Source: Trichomonas vaginalis G3
Lineage: Eukaryota > Parabasalia > Trichomonadida > Trichomonadidae
Direction of reading: 5' to 3'
Assembly: GCF_026262505.1 (NCBI RefSeq)
Contig: NC_067203.1
Location: 8,308,001-8,372,000 of the forward strand
DNA: 64,000 nucleotides
Positions 20,701 to 31,245 of this stretch are shown here, piece by piece. Both the position numbers and the translations under genes were made by a program. Within the stretch, counting starts at the first letter, position 1; each line of letters opens with the position of its first letter. The notes beneath the pieces are model-generated. The model was not told the DNA's origin, did not search any database, and saw only the letters and a program-made list of their open reading frames with translations.

Positions 20701-20933
20701 AAACAATAAGCGAAGACTCAAATACAAACTATGACAAAATCTTTCTAGGATATAGGTTACCTGAGATGGGCGACCAGAGCCCAAAGGCAAAAAGGACATG
20801 GGAAATTTACAACATACTAGGTGAACATGAGGCAAAGATGCAACAACTTGAAGCAGAGGCAAGTTACCAAAAGCGACACCAAAGAAGAAGAGTAGAACAA
20901 AGTAAAGCTTGGTACGAGTGGGTTCTATTATGA
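17707..20933 (+). pseudogene. Polinton A large Gln/Pro-rich structural-type gene region (remnant)
   Basis: The region opens with a very basic N-terminus (MPRKLRKNIRKRKRALKHP), then Gln-rich helices, a long charged coiled-coil zone, a Pro/Gln linker with a 27-bp tandem repeat, and a globular C-terminal part rich in Trp and Tyr (RWGHKANPDRWFINLQ; KPEWLQKHIFG). I do not recognise a family. Its size, basic start and position just upstream of the capsid gene suggest a virion core or scaffold protein (inference). The last bases reappear at the left edge of Polinton C. It is broken in several places. Confidence 0.5.
18984..19091 (+). repeat. 27-bp coding tandem repeat, four units
   Basis: Four near-identical 27-bp units encoding the nonapeptide QPTVQNTAP. 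It makes a Pro/Gln/Thr linker inside the large structural-type gene. Unit number is likely to vary between copies. Confidence 0.9.
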
Positions 20934-20972
20934 CAAATAAATTCAACTATTCTATATTTTTACCCATATGAA

Positions 20973-22574
20973 ATGTACGCCGCTCAGAATATAACGCCAA
21001 CAGTTTTGGATGCCATGAACGGAAATGTTTCCGAATGGTATAACGAATGCGACAATGCCATTAGAAGGTCAGAAATAGTTCCTGGAACTTACGAATATAC
21101 AACTGCTGTTTCTTATGGAAACGTAGGTGAGTTTGGAGAAGGTTCTTCAACAACAGTAGATATTGCTTGCGACAGGTTTCATATTATTTCTATTGACAAC
21201 TCATTCTTATACGTGGAACAAGACATTGAAATAAAACCTTCTGCCAAGTTGTCTGACAAGAAAGGTTGCAATGGAATTTTCTATGTCGGATACCAATATG
21301 CTCCAGAAGTTTTCATGGGATATAAGATATATTCTAACTCTGACTTAGTTCAAACAGTAACATGGGCAAACTATGAATGGTTCGCTTTGAGAAACTCAGT
21401 ACAACCACAAGCTAGAGAACAAACAGACCAGTATGCAAATATTGAGAAAATAAGAAGACTTGACCCTAACGTTCAGGAGTTTATGTTAACCTTCTGGTTC
21501 AGATGGAAATGCTGCCACTAAAGTAAAACTGAAACTTAGAGTTCCTTTGTCATCTTTCCTCATCTTCAGGTTTTTAAGATACTTGCCAAACTGGGCAGGA
21601 AAAATTTCTATCGAACTTACTCCAAGCAAAAATAACTTAGTCATTGCACCAACACAAGACCCATTCAGCATTACTGTAGCTGGAACTGGTGGAGCCAAGT
21701 TCTGTGACTTTTGCAAAGACAAAGTTGACTTAGACTTTGGTTTCTCAAACTTCAACAATGAAGTAAACTATTATTTCAATGCTGCTGGAACTGCTTGGAC
21801 CCAGTTAAGTTTACATGCGAAAAATTTGAATGCAAGAGAATAGAAAGCAGACTTGCAGTCTATATGTTGGACCCAGATATTTCAAATGCTTTAGCTGCCA
21901 AATATATTGCAGTTCCACTTATGTTCCCTATACACCAAATATCTGTCAAAGACTTTGCAGGTGAAGTTGGAAACCAAAGTGCTGACCCAGGTGCAAGAAC
22001 AGATATTGCTTTAACAACTGCAATGAAACATGCAGATACTATGTTTGTACTGTTCAGACGAACTATAAATGACTATTCTTGTTTCTACAACCCCGGTATT
22101 AAATATCATATAAACATAGATGGCAAATATTATCCAAGAGAAGAATATTCTACAGTTGAGGATATGAGGTCATACAACTTGACATTAGATGCTATGAACT
22201 TTAACAACAACTTCACAACAACCATTAACCCTGAAATGCAAATTTCTATTATGCCATATGTGAAAGTATGGACTCATACAGGAGGTCAAAAAACTCAATA
22301 TACAAATGGAGACCGTTCAAACTTTTGGCTTGGCATTCCATTTGCTGACTCAGAAGACTTTATGGGTGGTATTTCAACTGTTGGTACTGTACAAATACAA
22401 TATACTGGTGACAGAGACGGTCCAGATGAACTGAGAGCAAAGAAGTTTACAAAACCAATAGCACTTTTCACGGAAGATGCTCTTTTGAAGATTCGTTCGA
22501 TGAAACCTGCTGGGGCTCCTCAGATTGGCATAACGACAGCTTCCATCGAGCAGATTTTGGCAGCAGGTCAGTAA
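20973..22574 (+). pseudogene. Polinton A major capsid protein region, double jelly roll (remnant)
   Basis: The N-terminal roll includes VDIACDRFHIISIDNSFLYV. The second roll includes IAVPLMFPIHQISVKDF, FYNPGIKYHINIDG and, near the end, FWLGIPFADSEDFMGGIS then VQIQYTGD, with the strand spacing and late beta-strand of Polinton/adenolike double-jelly-roll capsids. Size of the region (~1.6 kb) fits a ~530-residue capsid. The same gene is at 58,722-60,290 in Polinton C. It is broken. The assignment rests on pattern and context rather than a search. Confidence 0.65.
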
Positions 22575-22887
22575 GTTGTTCTTGAACTGACTTCTCTCCG
22601 TCAAATATTGACAGTACGCCAGTTTTGACATAATATTGTAAGATAAACTTACCTTTAGAAATATCTGTAAGTTTTGTTGTTATATTTTTGTCAACGTCAA
22701 GAACTTTCACCATTTCAGTTATACCAACTTTCTTTGCTTTATGGAAATATTTTGGTTCAGCAAATATTGCTATTCTATAACATTTACCATTGTTTGTATA
22801 AAGAACTATTCTGTCAATGTATTTGTATTGTTTGTGTGTGTAAACTTTGTTCTGCTTCAATTCGAAGAGATACTCGAATACGTCCAT
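22468..22887 (-). CDS. Polinton A small minus-strand gene, unknown
   Basis: 139 residues, open as read, beginning MDVFEYLFELKQNKVYTHKQ. It contains beta-rich IDRIVLYTNNGKCYRIAIF and a segment VKVLDVDKNITTKLTDI. Its 3' end overlaps the capsid gene tail to tail by about 100 bases. The gene diverges from the next gene at 22906, with ATTCTAaGTAAA between them. A counterpart lies at 60,290-60,642 in Polinton C. No family recognised. Confidence 0.5.
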   Translation of the reverse strand: MDVFEYLFELKQNKVYTHKQYKYIDRIVLYTNNGKCYRIAIFAEPKYFHKAKKVGITEMVKVLDVDKNITTKLTDISKGKFILQYYVKTGVLSIFDGEKSVQEQLTDLLPKSARWKLSLCQSEEPQQVSSNESSKEHLP

Positions 22888-22905
22888 CTTTTTATTCTAA
22901 GTAAA

Positions 22906-23485
22906 ATGTCATTTCCGAAAAATAGAAGCGTGAGTGTTTCAAAAGGTTTAATGGCGGTGGCAGATGTGAAGTTAAATTCACCAACTCAAACAAACAGTCA
23001 AAGTGTTGTTGTCAATGTCAAAGACAGAGATGTTGAAGTGGGGAAACCATACGAAGACGAAGATGGATATAGCAATTGTTCCTGTAAAAGAACCAACATA
23101 TCCTGAAGTTAGCAGAGACTTAAGTTCTGTTGCAGATATTCGAAACGACTACCAACAACTTAAAGACAAACTTCAAACTCAGGAGAAGATTTGTCAAGCT
23201 TTAAGTATAATGTTAAACTTGGTCGAACACAACCCTGTAAAAGTGAACTCATATGTCATCGCACCTCATGAAGTTTGGAAAGAACTATTGAAACTTTTGA
23301 CAGAGGCAGACGATATAAACATCAAAGAAATAGAACCCGACATTAGTTGCTGTGGTGTTTCATATAATGTCATTGACAAGATATACGTTATGAAAGGAGG
23401 TGAAACGTTGAACTTAAAGTATAGTTTCCCAGACGTCATAAAAATATTTGACGACCACAACATTTCATTAAAATTTATTTGCTAA
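22906..23485 (+). pseudogene. Polinton A coiled-coil plus SCCG-motif gene region (remnant)
   Basis: Begins MSFPKNRSVSVSKGLMAVAD, followed by an acidic patch, a short coiled coil (RNDYQQLKDKLQ) and a compact alpha/beta domain with IEPDISCCGVSYNVIDKIYV and a final DVIKIFDDHNISLKF. The last domain matches the protein at 52123-52464 of Polinton B (DEVSCCG, then a similar strand pattern and ISLEKFF), so it is a conserved Polinton family whose function I cannot name. Broken here; related in Polinton C. Confidence 0.55.
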
Positions 23486-23491
23486 GTAAAA

Positions 23492-23723
23492 ATGTCAAAA
23501 ACTTCTTGAAAGATGTTTGAAGAAAAATAATATAGACTTTATTTCATGTAAAGGACTTTACACACTTTTGAACGATATGAAAGACCCTGTTTTGTTTGTT
23601 CGTGTAGACAAAGGAAAGTTCTATGTCTTTACAAAATATTTGAACTTCTTAGACAGAGAACTTCAAGAAACGCCATGTGAAAGTTTAGATGAAGTTCTTC
23701 TCCACTTTCAGAAAAACTTTTAA
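23492..23723 (+). pseudogene. Polinton A small gene, unknown
   Basis: A ~70-residue product rich in beta strands (LFVRVDKGKFYVFTKYLNFL) ending in VLLHFQKNF. The strand pattern echoes the SCCG-motif domain just upstream, so it may be a diverged tandem duplicate (inference). Polinton C has no gene at this place. Confidence 0.35.
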
Positions 23724-23733
23724 ATATATATAA

Positions 23734-24523
23734 ATGGCAGAAGATATAATGGTTTATACTATTACGACTAAAAACCCTGAGTCATATAATTCTATAACAA
23801 CAAACTTACAAAGTCCTCAAGGACGGTATTGTAAACTAACTTTAAACACAATGACGACTAAAGCCTGTTTTGCTCTTTTGACACCAGAAGACTTTATTGT
23901 TGTGAATGGTAAAAAATACTCCTTTGAAGATACTTACTCAGATATACCACCAACAGGTTTTGTTGACTTATTTAATACTTTAAGTACGGGTGTAACATGT
24001 GCTGCAACTAGAGCAGGTTTCATTATGTTTGGATGTCCGACTGAGTTTACTATAAACAATATGAGCTATAATACAAAACTTATATCTGGTTTTTACTACC
24101 AAACAGTTTCCTATAACAGGAAAAGGTGTCATACAAGGAATGTCTATTCCATTGACATTAAGCACACCAATCTATATATATTGTTTCAAACTTAGGTTCA
24201 AAGTGTTATTCGAATGTCGACAGAAACTATTATGACCAAAAGATACTTATGCGTATAAACAATACTTCTCTGCTGGTTTGCCTATTGTTCATTCGAATGC
24301 AGAATTTTCAACCTTAGTGAACTCAAACACTTTGGCAAGTATAACGTTGACATTAGTTGACGCAAACTTTGTTCCTGTAAAACTTTTATGTCCTATGTAT
24401 TTGTCAATGACGGCAGAAAGTTTCGAATTGGAAGATGCAACTGGTGAAAGTATTGTATTACAAGAACAACTTCAACAACAAATAGCTCAAGAACAACAAA
24501 TGCAACAACAAAGTCAAGAATAA
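23734..24523 (+). pseudogene. Polinton A candidate minor capsid (penton-like) region (remnant)
   Basis: Begins MAEDIMVYTITTKNPESYNS and is made of short beta strands (RYCKLTLNTMTTKACFALL; TEFTINNMSYNTKLI), with a Gln-rich tail (QQQIAQEQQMQQQ). A ~265-residue, all-beta protein next to the major capsid is what a Polinton penton base would look like, but the fold call is inference. The related gene at 61246-62052 in Polinton C is open throughout. Broken here. Confidence 0.45.
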
Positions 24524-24550
24524 AAAAATATTTTTTTTATTTTTATAAAA

Positions 24551-25783
24551 ATGTACAGAATAGATGTTTCAGATTTTTATGACTTCCAAGCATTCAGAAA
24601 TATGTGTCCATTTCGAGACTATAACAAAGCAGTCGAGAATTTGAAACGTTTAGTCATTTATGTCGACTCTGCCCCAGAATGTTATGTTATGAAGAATGGG
24701 ATGTTGTCTTTAACAAACCAAGAGCAACAATAGTTTCAGAACAAGAATGTAGACAGAAACTTAAGAAAATAAAAAGTCGTACAAGTTGGCATGAAGATGT
24801 TAGATGCTTGGGATATCTTATTGTCAAAGTTAGAAGATTTTTCAGTTCGAGGTATAAAGTTCTATACACCTTCTCCAAACTTCTATTCTATCTTCACTGG
24901 ATATAAATATGAACAAGTAGAATGGAAAGAAAATATTATAGAAGCTTGGTTAGACCATGTCAAAGAAATTATATGCAATGGAAACGAAAGAGTCTATGAG
25001 TATATCTTATGTTGGTTTGCAAACATCTTACAACATCCAAGTGCTAAAAATGAAACTGCTCTCATTATAATTGGAAAACAAGGAACTGGTAAGAATACTT
25101 TCTTTACAGATATTTTGTGCAAACATTAGAAGGTTATTCGAACCTAATATGACAAACTTAGAAAACATCTGTGGCAAGTTTAACTCCTCAATAGAGAATA
25201 TGAAACTTATAGTTTGCAATGAACTTCAAAGTATAGATACAACAAAAGTTTTGAACTCAGATGCTTTGAAGAGTCTTATAACAGATAAAGTTGGAGTTGT
25301 TGAAAGAAAATATAAAGACCAAAGAGTTTGTGAAAATGTTGCAAACTTCATTATGGTTTCAAACAATGCTGTTCCGATGAAGTAGAAAGTTCTGACAGAA
25401 GATATGTAGTTGTCAGAACGTCAGATTCTCATATGCAAGATACAGAATATTTTGACGACTTAGCAGAAACTTTGACATCTGACTTTACAACCACTTGTTC
25501 TCATATTTTATGACATTAGATATTTCAAAGTTCAATCCAAGACAAAATTCCACATACCGAAGAGAGACAAACATTGTTAGAAGCAAACAAGAGTGTATAT
25601 GAACTGTTCATAGATGAAACTGACTTGTGTCATTAGATGAAAGGTCATTGTACGATTCGTATAAACAATATTGTCAAGAATATGGTATATATGGCAGCTT
25701 CTAAACGAACATTCTTGGCAAATGTCAAAAGTCTTTTAGATGTTCAGAATGGTGTATATACAAAGAAAAATTTTTCTGAGTAA
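24551..25783 (+). pseudogene. Polinton A superfamily 3 helicase region (remnant)
   Basis: Walker A in the SF3 form GKQGTGKNTFF, preceded by LILC/WFANILQHP-type helices and followed by ENICGKFN and a segment KLIVCNEL that holds the Walker B-like strand. A conserved sensor-type NFIMVSNN follows. SF3 helicases (D5/parvovirus-Rep type) unwind DNA for replication in many DNA viruses. The leader TTTTTATTTTTATAAAAATG precedes the start. Broken; the same gene is at 62081-63312 in Polinton C. Confidence 0.65.
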
Positions 25784-25817
25784 ATTTAAAAAAAATCTTT
25801 TTTATCCGATAGAAAAG

Positions 25818-26234
25818 ATGGCAAAATTCATCTCAGTAAATAAGTACATGACAGAGTCAAAGATAAGTTAGCTCCATTCGCATATTTGAATGTTACTTCT
25901 ACAATTTTGAAAAGTCTACATTTGACAAAATTTGGAACATTGCACCAGTTAAGTTTGCTGTTGTTAGAAAAAGTGGTGCAACTTTTGAAGACTTATACAT
26001 TGACGGTATGTTGACAGTCAAAGAAAATTTTGACAGAAGTTCTCAAACTCGAAGAAGGTAAAGCATACAAACTTGTTATACCTTATAACCAAAAGAAAGC
26101 AGACGACTATGAATATTATGAGTCTAAGATAGTTGAAGTTCAAGGTAAAATTGGGTAAAAAGATTTTAGAGTCTAAGCCAGTGTTTGCTCCTAAAGAGGA
26201 AGAGAACATTGACATTGACCCAGAAATGTTCTAA
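25818..26234 (+). pseudogene. Polinton A small conserved protein region (remnant)
   Basis: Begins MAKFISVNKYMTE and ends NIDIDPEMF. The family is also in Polinton C (63348-63767, open) and, more distantly, in Polinton B (57506-57715: KFVTVNQLMNKL, VDVYFDD, NIKPIAFAF). Alpha/beta, ~139 residues, conserved next to the helicase. Function unknown; single-strand binding would fit the position but nothing in the sequence proves it. Confidence 0.5.
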
Positions 26235-26250
26235 AAATAAAATTTTATTT

Positions 26251-26700
26251 TTACATGTCAAATTTCTTTTTTTCTGGAAACTGGCTCTTGGTTCTTTCTT
26301 CTCTTCTACTTTTTTCTTCTTTCTTTTCTTTCTTTTCTTCTTCTTCTTTTCTGGTGGAGTTATGTCAAATTTGGCGCAACCATATTTATGTAAAAGTTCT
26401 TTGTCCTTTAATAGCTCTTCTATCTGTTTTTCTATTTCATCTTCAAGAACAGCGCATGTGTCTTCTTTGCATTCTAAGAAGTTTTGTTGGACTTCATCTC
26501 TCCAATCGGCGTCATCTCTGTCAACAAGTCTGTCATTGACAAAACTTAAAGACTTCTCTGCCTAATGTTTTATGGTTCTTGTCATATTCCCAGAAACAGA
26601 ACTTTAGAACAAATTCACCTTTCTTGTTTACACTATGTAAGATTTTATGGTCGACAGATGTTTTGCTGTCAAAAGTTGTCTCGAATATAGATAGCGAAAT
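26251..26700 (-). pseudogene. Polinton A Lys/Glu-rich minus-strand gene region (remnant)
   Basis: Minus-strand product with acidic helices (VLEDEIEKQIEELLKDKELL), then HKYG, FDITPPEKKK and a Lys/Glu-only tail. It lies tail to tail with the small conserved gene. The same gene starts at the right end of the window in Polinton C. Unknown function; broken. Confidence 0.45.
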
Positions 26701-26746
26701 CGCTAGACATTTTCTAAAAGATAAAAATTTTAATTTTTCTAAAAAT

Positions 26747-27604
26747 ATGTTAGAAAAAAAGTTTGCTGACATTGACAAGAAATTTGAGAATGTTTTAAAC
26801 AAGAACAAGAGGAAGTTAGAAAATGCTCAGATAAAGCCTATACATGACAAGTTCTTATTTGCTCAGAATGGTATAACAGGTCTAATTGCACCACCTGGGT
26901 CGGGTAAGACTTTCACTTATCTTAAAATGGCTGCACAACAACAAGAACTAGATGAGAAGAACCCATTCTATGAGTTAGTTGTTATTTGTAGTACTTCTGG
27001 TCAATTTGACCAAACCGTCAATTCGTTCAAAGATATTATAAAGAAGTCTAAGTTAGTATGTATAAAGATACTGAGTTGTTAGATTGGATAAAGAAGTACC
27101 AAAGAAGAGTTTTGAAGTATAATGCTATAAATGAGTATATAAATTCTAAGTTTAAAGACCCAAATGAGGAAATGCAGAGAATATTAGAGAAGAAACACTT
27201 CAGAAACAAACAGAAAGAGATAGAATACATTTCGAAGAAATTGCAATCTTACGATTGGAAGACTTACCCTCATAGGTGTCTTCTTATCTTAGATGATTTG
27301 CCTCTCATCCTTTGTTAAGAATAGAGAACAAGACATGTGTCGAATTCTTAAGAAGCTCAGACACTTTAACATCTCAGTTGTCATTTGTGTACAGACAGCA
27401 AAGAGTTTAAGTAAGGATGTTAAAAGAATACTTACTGACATTATACTTTTCCCCGGATTGTCCGAAGACGATTTCATGGAACTTATGAAAGAGTCCATGG
27501 CAGGTAAGTTTGACAGACATGAACTATGGAGAAGTACAAAGTCATACAAGACCCTCATACTTCTTTCAGAATTCATATCTACGCAAACAAAGTTCAAATT
27601 GTAA
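26747..27604 (+). pseudogene. Polinton A FtsK/HerA-type DNA-packaging ATPase region (remnant)
   Basis: Walker A is IAPPGSGKTFTYLKM, Walker B-like LLILDDLP, with a following QTAKSLSKDVK and FPGLSEDDFMELMKE block typical of the Polinton and adenolike packaging ATPases. The enzyme would pump the element's DNA into capsids. The start is uncertain, since an earlier in-frame start lies 168 bases upstream. Broken. Confidence 0.65.
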
Positions 27605-27714
27605 AAAGTCAAGCGAAAAAAGTAAGTTTTAGTCTTAGTAAGTCTGTTGTGGTGCTGGGGCTGTCGGTTCTTCTGGCTTTGGAAGGCATTCAGGAAGAGG
27701 AACGTCAGTCATCC

Positions 27715-27965
27715 GTTTGTGTCCTGTCGGAAGGAAGAACTTTTCCTGTCGGAAGGAAAACTTTTCCTGTTGGAAGGAAAAATTTTCCTGTCGGATGGAA
27801 AAATTTTTTCCTGAAGTTCGACCAAAAAGTTCTCAATTTTCGAAAATTTGAATGGTTTACGGACGGACAACTGGAAAATTTTTTCTTGTCGGATGGAAAA
27901 TTTTTTCTTGTTGTCGGGAAATTTTTTTCTGTTGGAAGGGAAAATATTTTTCTGTCGGATGGAAG
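27715..27965 (+). repeat. ~20-bp hairpin-forming tandem repeats
   Basis: Degenerate units of the form TTTTCCTGTCGGAAGGAAAA, each a near-palindrome (TTTTCC...GGAAAA). Early copies are tightly packed and later ones more spaced, all inside or just before a short Pro-rich frame ending MPEGFDKPIYFIELPEPSE near 28048. Confidence 0.7.
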
Positions 27966-28048
27966 GACTCGGAATGCCAGAAGGATTTGACAAGCCAATT
28001 TACTTTATAGAGCTACCTGAGCCATCTGAAGTCAAGCTTGAAAAATAA
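27966..28048 (+). pseudogene. Polinton A small Pro-rich tail, unknown
   Basis: Frame ending GMPEGFDKPIYFIELPEPSE after the hairpin repeats. It looks like the end of a small gene into which the repeats were inserted or expanded. No family recognised. Confidence 0.3.
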
Positions 28049-28057
28049 ATGGTTCAT

Positions 28058-28882
28058 CTACCCTACTTGTTTGAAGTTGTCAAAATACTCTGTTATTTTT
28101 TCCTTTAACAATGGCAAATCTTCTTTGAAGGTAAGTATTGTACAACCTTTCATATCATAGTGTGTTTGAGGTAACGTATCTTGAACTATTTGTTTCACAT
28201 CTTCATTCGGTGTCATTGAAATCGGTAAGTTTTCGCGATAGAACCAATTTCTGTCAGATTTGTAAATCTTAGCAAGGTCGTAAAAGCTTTTGTTGTTTCT
28301 TCTGACTAAATGCAACATAACCATATCTCTGTCTTCTTCATTTTCCATCTCTTCAGTATAAATCATATACTTATAGTTCTTTTCCTTCCTTTTGGTACCG
28401 AACGTGGTATTCTTTTCTGAATGCTTTTTGTCTTTTGCTTCATGCTTCATCTTTTGCTTCAAGCTTGTTCTCTAGCTCTTCACGTTCTTGTCTATGAATT
28501 TCATCTAACATCATGAAAATTAACAAGCGTAACGAGGTGAAGCCCACATTGCAACAGCATTTACAAGAAGTCTATGTACATAATATCCTCTTAAATTTAT
28601 TGGCAAATTCTTACGATTTTCGTACGGAATCTCATTCCTCGGTTTTTCGAGGGTAGCAAACATATGAGGAAATTCTTCTAAAAGTTCTTTTGTCTGTTGG
28701 TTTTCAAACCAATGATATGCTTGCTTTGTAGAACGAAGAGCGTTCAAAATACTTTGCATCTGGTACATATCGTCTTTGACCGAACGAATGAGACGTAACT
28801 GTTTGTTATACTGTATGTACTCGTATTCTTCATTTATAGCTTCATGAACTATAACTGTTGTTGTGTTCTCTGATGTTGACAT
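28058..28882 (-). pseudogene. Polinton A KilA-N protein region with DUF3627-like C-terminus (remnant)
   Basis: After an N-terminal helical stretch the KilA-N core reads INLRGYYVHRLLVNAVAMWA with SPRYA, matching the virus DNA-binding KilA-N signature (LLxxIAxWxSP). A short Glu/Lys coiled coil and an alpha/beta domain (YMIYTEEMEN, MLHLVRRNNKSFYDLA, FYRENLPISMTPN) follow, like the DUF3627 partner seen in poxvirus and giant-virus KilA-N proteins. It probably binds DNA. The leader TTTTTATTTTGTATG precedes it. Broken. Confidence 0.65.
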
Positions 28883-29048
28883 ATCTGTCCTTACATACAA
28901 AATAAAAAAATAAATAAAAATAAAAACTAACTTTATTTTCTACTTTCACAAAAGACCAAAAATAAACGCTTTACATGTATTTTCAGCAACTTCGTCAAAT
29001 AATTTTATAGCTTTATCTATCTCATCTACTTCAAACGTTTTTTACCTT

Positions 29049-29577
29049 TTATGGGAGCACCATACATTTTCTCAAACTTTCAAGTAGTTCTGTTTCTGCA
29101 GCTCTCATATCGTTAACGAACACAACCTTGACTCTATTGACTGTACTGTCATATCTTTGAGTTATATTATATGTTCTTCCTATCTTATATCTCTTTGTAT
29201 TGAAGTCCTTCGGTTTCTGAACGATGTAAAGTAAGCCTTCACTGCAACGTTCTGAGTCGAATAAACCATATGTTATGAAGTTATATCCAACAACTGGGTC
29301 TAACCATAACAAAACTATTGGTATAAGACTTTTGTCGATGAGATATGCTGTAGTTCCATAGAATCTTACCGATATCATAAGCTCAGGATTTCTTGTCAAA
29401 ATTTCTGAGTAGAAGCAATTTTAACCCAGTCGTTTGTTTTCTTCCAGATGGAGATATAATGTCTGACAAAGAATATTTGTTGTATTTCTTTGAGTATCTT
29501 ACGTTTAAATCACCTATTCTAACCAATTTAGTGTTATTGTCTATCTTTTTAACTGTTTCAAACTCAGTGTTTGTCAT
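29049..29577 (-). pseudogene. Polinton A T5orf172 / GIY-YIG-like protein region (remnant)
   Basis: The C-terminal half reads GLLYIVQKPKDFNTKRYKIG and then TYNITQRYDS and RAAETELLESL, the T5orf172 form of the GIY-YIG nuclease fold (Y...KIGR...RA..E). The N-terminal half (VRIGDLNVRYSKKYNKYSLS) looks like the DNA-reading half of virus KilA-N/Bro proteins. It shares the leader TTTTTATTTTGTATG with its neighbour. Broken. Confidence 0.6.
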
Positions 29578-29866
29578 ATATGTTCTTACATACAAAATAA
29601 AAAAATATTTTACAAAAAACTAACTTTATTTTTTCTGTCTTAAGGAAATTCATGATTTTCATAGAGTTTTGGCGACTAAGTTTTTTTTCCCTGGTCGCTG
29701 TTCTTCACGATTTTCATGTGTTTTAGGCAAGGCCGGTAAAATCCGGTCTAGAGAAATTTCACGATTTTCATACGGAATCTCTTCTCTCGGTTTTCCGAGG
29801 GAAGCAATCTTATGCCATTTTACTCAGATTTTTGGTCATTTTTTTCAGTAAAAATAATGTTTAGGG
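29578..29866. other. intergenic stretch with a duplicated KilA-N-gene fragment
   Basis: Bases 29761-29810 (ACGATTTTCATACGGAATCT and on) copy about 50 bases of the KilA-N gene at 28613-28662 in the same orientation, with differences. The rest holds the leader of the T5orf172 gene and no gene. Confidence 0.55.
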
Positions 29867-29905
29867 TAGAAGGTTAGATCTAACCTCCTTTCTACCCTCT
29901 TTTCT
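29867..29905. repeat. GATC-centred palindromic boundary, copy 1
   Basis: Contains GGTTAGATCTAACC inside a longer GGGTAGAAGG...CTTTCTACCC inverted sequence. Further copies are at 30176-30226, 31246-31318 and 31545-31590, the last two inverted. Confidence 0.8.
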
Positions 29906-29911
29906 CACCTC

Positions 29912-30160
29912 ATGAATTTTCATGATTTCATCGAAACTAAACGTAAATGTTTTGTCAAGACTTCTTCGTAAATGTTTTGTCAAGACTTCTTCATCGTACA
30001 TTCTTTGTCATGATTTCATCGAAACTAAACGTAAATGTTTTGTCAAACATGAACATACATGTTTTGTCAAGACTTCTTCATCGTACATTCTTTGTCATGA
30101 TTTCATCGAAACTAAACATACATGTTTTGTCAAGACTTCTTCATCGTAATGAGCGTAAAT
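29912..30160 (+). repeat. 25-bp satellite array, left (TGTTTTGTCAAGACTTCTTC orientation)
   Basis: Imperfect 25-bp units plus a ~30-bp variant (CATGATTTCATCGAAACTAA). The same unit occurs inverted on the other side of the gene 30234-31172. Confidence 0.85.
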
Positions 30161-30175
30161 CAGACAAAAATAATG

Positions 30176-30226
30176 TTTAGGGTAGAAGGTTAGATCTAAC
30201 CTCCTTTCTACCCTCTTTTCTACCCC
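30176..30226. repeat. GATC-centred palindromic boundary, copy 2
   Basis: GGTTAGATCTAACC with flanking GGGTAGAA and CTTTCTACCCTC, directly after the left array and just past the stop of the next gene. Confidence 0.8.
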
Positions 30227-30233
30227 AGTTATT

Positions 30234-31172
30234 TTATAAGCGTTTTACATGGTAAACGTTATGAATTCGTGAGACTTTAAACAGTTTTGTAGCTTCTATT
30301 TCTTCTTTTAGTACATCGAATGTTTTAACGATACCGAAAGTTTCTTTATACTTCTTCTTGACGTCAGATAGAAGGAAATCTTCTGCTGTTGGATAGTTTT
30401 TGTTCAAAAATTCTAACATGTCCATTTTATCTTCTGCTGGTTTTTCTGCTTCTTTCTTTAAGTCTGCATAGTCGTTTCTCATTCTTTCTATCTCTTTGAC
30501 GGAGTAGTTATATTTCCTCATTGCTGCTTTACATTTAGAACATTGCGGGTTCATTTTTGCGTTATATTCTGAAACCTTACCTGCTAAAACAACTAAGGCG
30601 TCAATGGTTTTCTTTAACTCAAAAGCTGCTGGTTTTATCTGTTCATTCCATACCTTACCTCTTCTATCTTTATCTCTTATCTGCCATACACATTCAGCAA
30701 CTAACGAAACAAAGTTGTCGTAGGTCTTAAACTCCCGGGTTTTGTAAAGGTCAGAAACATTCTTATATACTATGTCGCAATCTTTGTCCATAACCTTATG
30801 GTTGCAATGAAATCCTAGAAACTCATAGTTTACCTTTCGTATGAACTTCTTTATTTCTACTGAGTCAGTTGCTTTGACTTCTATTTCGTCGAATTCAGGA
30901 ATAGTGAGTTTTTGTTGTTGGATTTCAGGCAATTTGGGTAAATGGTCAATAATGTCCTGCATTTCATAAAGATACTGTTCATTTGTTTCATCTTTCGCAC
31001 TACAGTCTAAATTACTTGTTAAAAGTTCTTGCTTTATCTTCTGGATTTCTGTTTCGAAAGTATATGAAGAAGGAATGAAGCTTTTCATCTCTACTAACAT
31101 AGATGTTGGATTCATGACTAAAGAGTTTGGTGCTGTAGTTGTTTGAATTGTTGTTGTGCCGATTGTTGACAT
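30234..31172 (-). CDS. Polinton A 312-residue protein, unknown, between inverted satellites
   Basis: Open throughout. It starts MSTIGTTTIQTTTAPNSLV. Helical N-terminal half; possible metal ligands in FHCNHKVMDKDC near residue 118 and in NPQCSKCKAAM near 205. The C-terminal 60 residues (FLNKNYPTAEDFLLSDVKKK, then KVSRIHNVYHVKRL) look like a winged-helix or other DNA-binding tail. It is preceded by the leader AAAGTTAGTTTT then TTTTTATTTTGTAT. Its placement between mirrored arrays suggests it may act on them (inference). No family recognised. Confidence 0.6.
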   Translation of the reverse strand: MSTIGTTTIQTTTAPNSLVMNPTSMLVEMKSFIPSSYTFETEIQKIKQELLTSNLDCSAKDETNEQYLYEMQDIIDHLPKLPEIQQQKLTIPEFDEIEVKATDSVEIKKFIRKVNYEFLGFHCNHKVMDKDCDIVYKNVSDLYKTREFKTYDNFVSLVAECVWQIRDKDRRGKVWNEQIKPAAFELKKTIDALVVLAGKVSEYNAKMNPQCSKCKAAMRKYNYSVKEIERMRNDYADLKKEAEKPAEDKMDMLEFLNKNYPTAEDFLLSDVKKKYKETFGIVKTFDVLKEEIEATKLFKVSRIHNVYHVKRL

Positions 31173-31245
31173 TTTATTTTTTTATACAAAATAAAAAAAT
31201 AAAAAAAATAAAACTAACTTTATTTTTTATTTCGGGAAAATTCAT

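Noticed and set aside
24679-25219. Short frames overlapping the helicase regions on both strands
   Set aside because: They have no independent start context or conservation and are shadows of the helicase gene.
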